A stretch of DNA of 64,000 bases from QHXW01 sp963847515 (GTDB taxonomy: Bacteria; Acidobacteriota; Terriglobia; Bryobacterales; Bryobacteraceae): the NCBI GenBank assembly GCA_963847515.1, contig CAWKAA010000005.1, forward strand, positions 930,001 through 994,000, given 5' to 3'. Under the pieces are notes generated by a model. That model did not search any database. It was not told where the DNA came from and saw only the letters and a program-made list of their open reading frames with translations. Positions within the stretch are counted from its first letter, which is position 1. Every line of letters starts with the position of its first letter. Positions 63,583-64,000 of this stretch are shown here, in pieces. Made by a program: the position numbers and the translations under genes.

Positions 63583-63998
63583 GTCTTTCCCTTAGTAAGT
63601 TTCGCGAGTTTTTTGCGGATTTCGGGGCTCCGCTTGTCATCAGCCGCCAGTTCAACGAACTTCTCGTACGCTTCCCGCGCGGCGCTCCAATCCTTTTCCT
63701 TTTCGGCCGCTTCTCCCAACCGCACATAAGCTTCGGCGAGGTTCGGGTTCCATCGCGTCGCCTCCCGAAACCGTTGCTCCGCCGCCCTGTACTTGCCTTT
63801 GTGGAAGTAGAAGTTGCCGATCTTCACTTCGTTTTCGGCCTGCAGCGGATTGAAGGAGTACTCTTTGGGCTTTTGGGACTCGTCCTCTTCCGGCGGCGCT
63901 TGCTCTTGCGTGGCAGGCTCCTTCTGTTCGGCCGGTTTTTGCTGAGCCGGCATGCCGGAGAAGAAGCAAAAGAAAGCCAGTCCAAGCCAGCGTGACAT
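63579..63998 (-). CDS. Secreted TPR protein
   Basis: The 139-aa protein has a signal peptide (about 1-18), a Pro/Glu/Gln/Lys-rich linker and two to three TPR helices: AENEVKIGNFYFHKGKYRAA, EQRFREATRWNPNLAEAYVR and DWSAAREAYEKFVELAADDK. It ends KKLAKLTKGKT. The length suggests a small periplasmic scaffold like YbgF or BamD parts, but no specific family is clear. The start is 2 bases from the window edge, so an upstream start cannot be excluded. Confidence 0.8.
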   Translation of the reverse strand: MSRWLGLAFFCFFSGMPAQQKPAEQKEPATQEQAPPEEDESQKPKEYSFNPLQAENEVKIGNFYFHKGKYRAAEQRFREATRWNPNLAEAYVRLGEAAEKEKDWSAAREAYEKFVELAADDKRSPEIRKKLAKLTKGKT

Positions 63999-64000
63999 AA

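Overview
The window is about 60% G+C, gene-dense, and looks like a chromosomal segment of an Acidobacteriota member of the Solibacter/Bryobacter type. That is inferred from an ADOP-type double MacB permease, several families of short intergenic repeats, a Lys-rich secreted micro-protein, a stand-alone FHA/DUF4123 protein beside a TPR Ser/Thr kinase, and many secreted proteins of unknown function. No rRNA, CRISPR array, integrase or transposase is visible. There is one tRNA gene, tRNA-Ser(GCU). The first gene (accC) runs off the left edge.

Layout. 0-9.7 kb: housekeeping genes, mostly on the minus strand (accC, guaB, talC, pcm, folK, ruvB, ruvA, rsmE). A two-gene AAA ATPase + TOPRIM-like module lies between ruvA and ruvB, and its TOPRIM gene carries one in-frame TGA. 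9.7-18.7 kb: two metallophosphoesterases, a secreted serine hydrolase with a duplicated 3' end downstream, an ADOP permease and a copper amine oxidase. 18.7-20.7 kb: a small accessory patch of secreted proteins beside a tRNA 3'-end-like remnant. 20.7-26.6 kb: DUF3175, a UdgX-type uracil-DNA glycosylase, a ThDP oxidase and several stress or membrane proteins. 26.6-37.5 kb: tRNA-Ser, DUF481, priA, dinB, prmC, prfA, DUF1385, a CoA-binding protein and metY. 37.7-43.7 kb: a PadR-TolC-RND-HlyD efflux operon. 43.7-52 kb: an MFS transporter, the FHA-DUF4123 protein, the TPR kinase, a porin with a PstS-like fragment, and a radical SAM protein. 52.3-57.3 kb: a second efflux operon (TolC-EmrA-EmrB type) with a cytidylate-kinase-like gene. 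57.3-64 kb: a secreted hydrolase, HyuB, an Asp-box protein, an rrf2-cysK operon, a 52-aa Lys-rich secreted protein, an HU-like gene overlapping an HU-half/TIR fusion, and a TPR protein.

The main candidates for undescribed biology are the HU-like + HU/TIR pair (62808-63582), the ATPase/TOPRIM module inside the ruv locus (6599-8249), the four-hairpin repeat with complementary loops (4594-4684), heptamer repeats that supply start and stop codons between folK and ruvB, and a possible plus-strand small RNA ending at a strong terminator near 60.83 kb.

Caution on quality. Genes in 28.8-29.4, 33.0-36.6 and 52.9-56.9 kb, including the normally essential priA, prfA and prmC, contain many single-base frameshifts. 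Those I resolved look like one-base insertions. They are far more likely sequencing or assembly errors than real decay, and I annotate those genes across the breaks.
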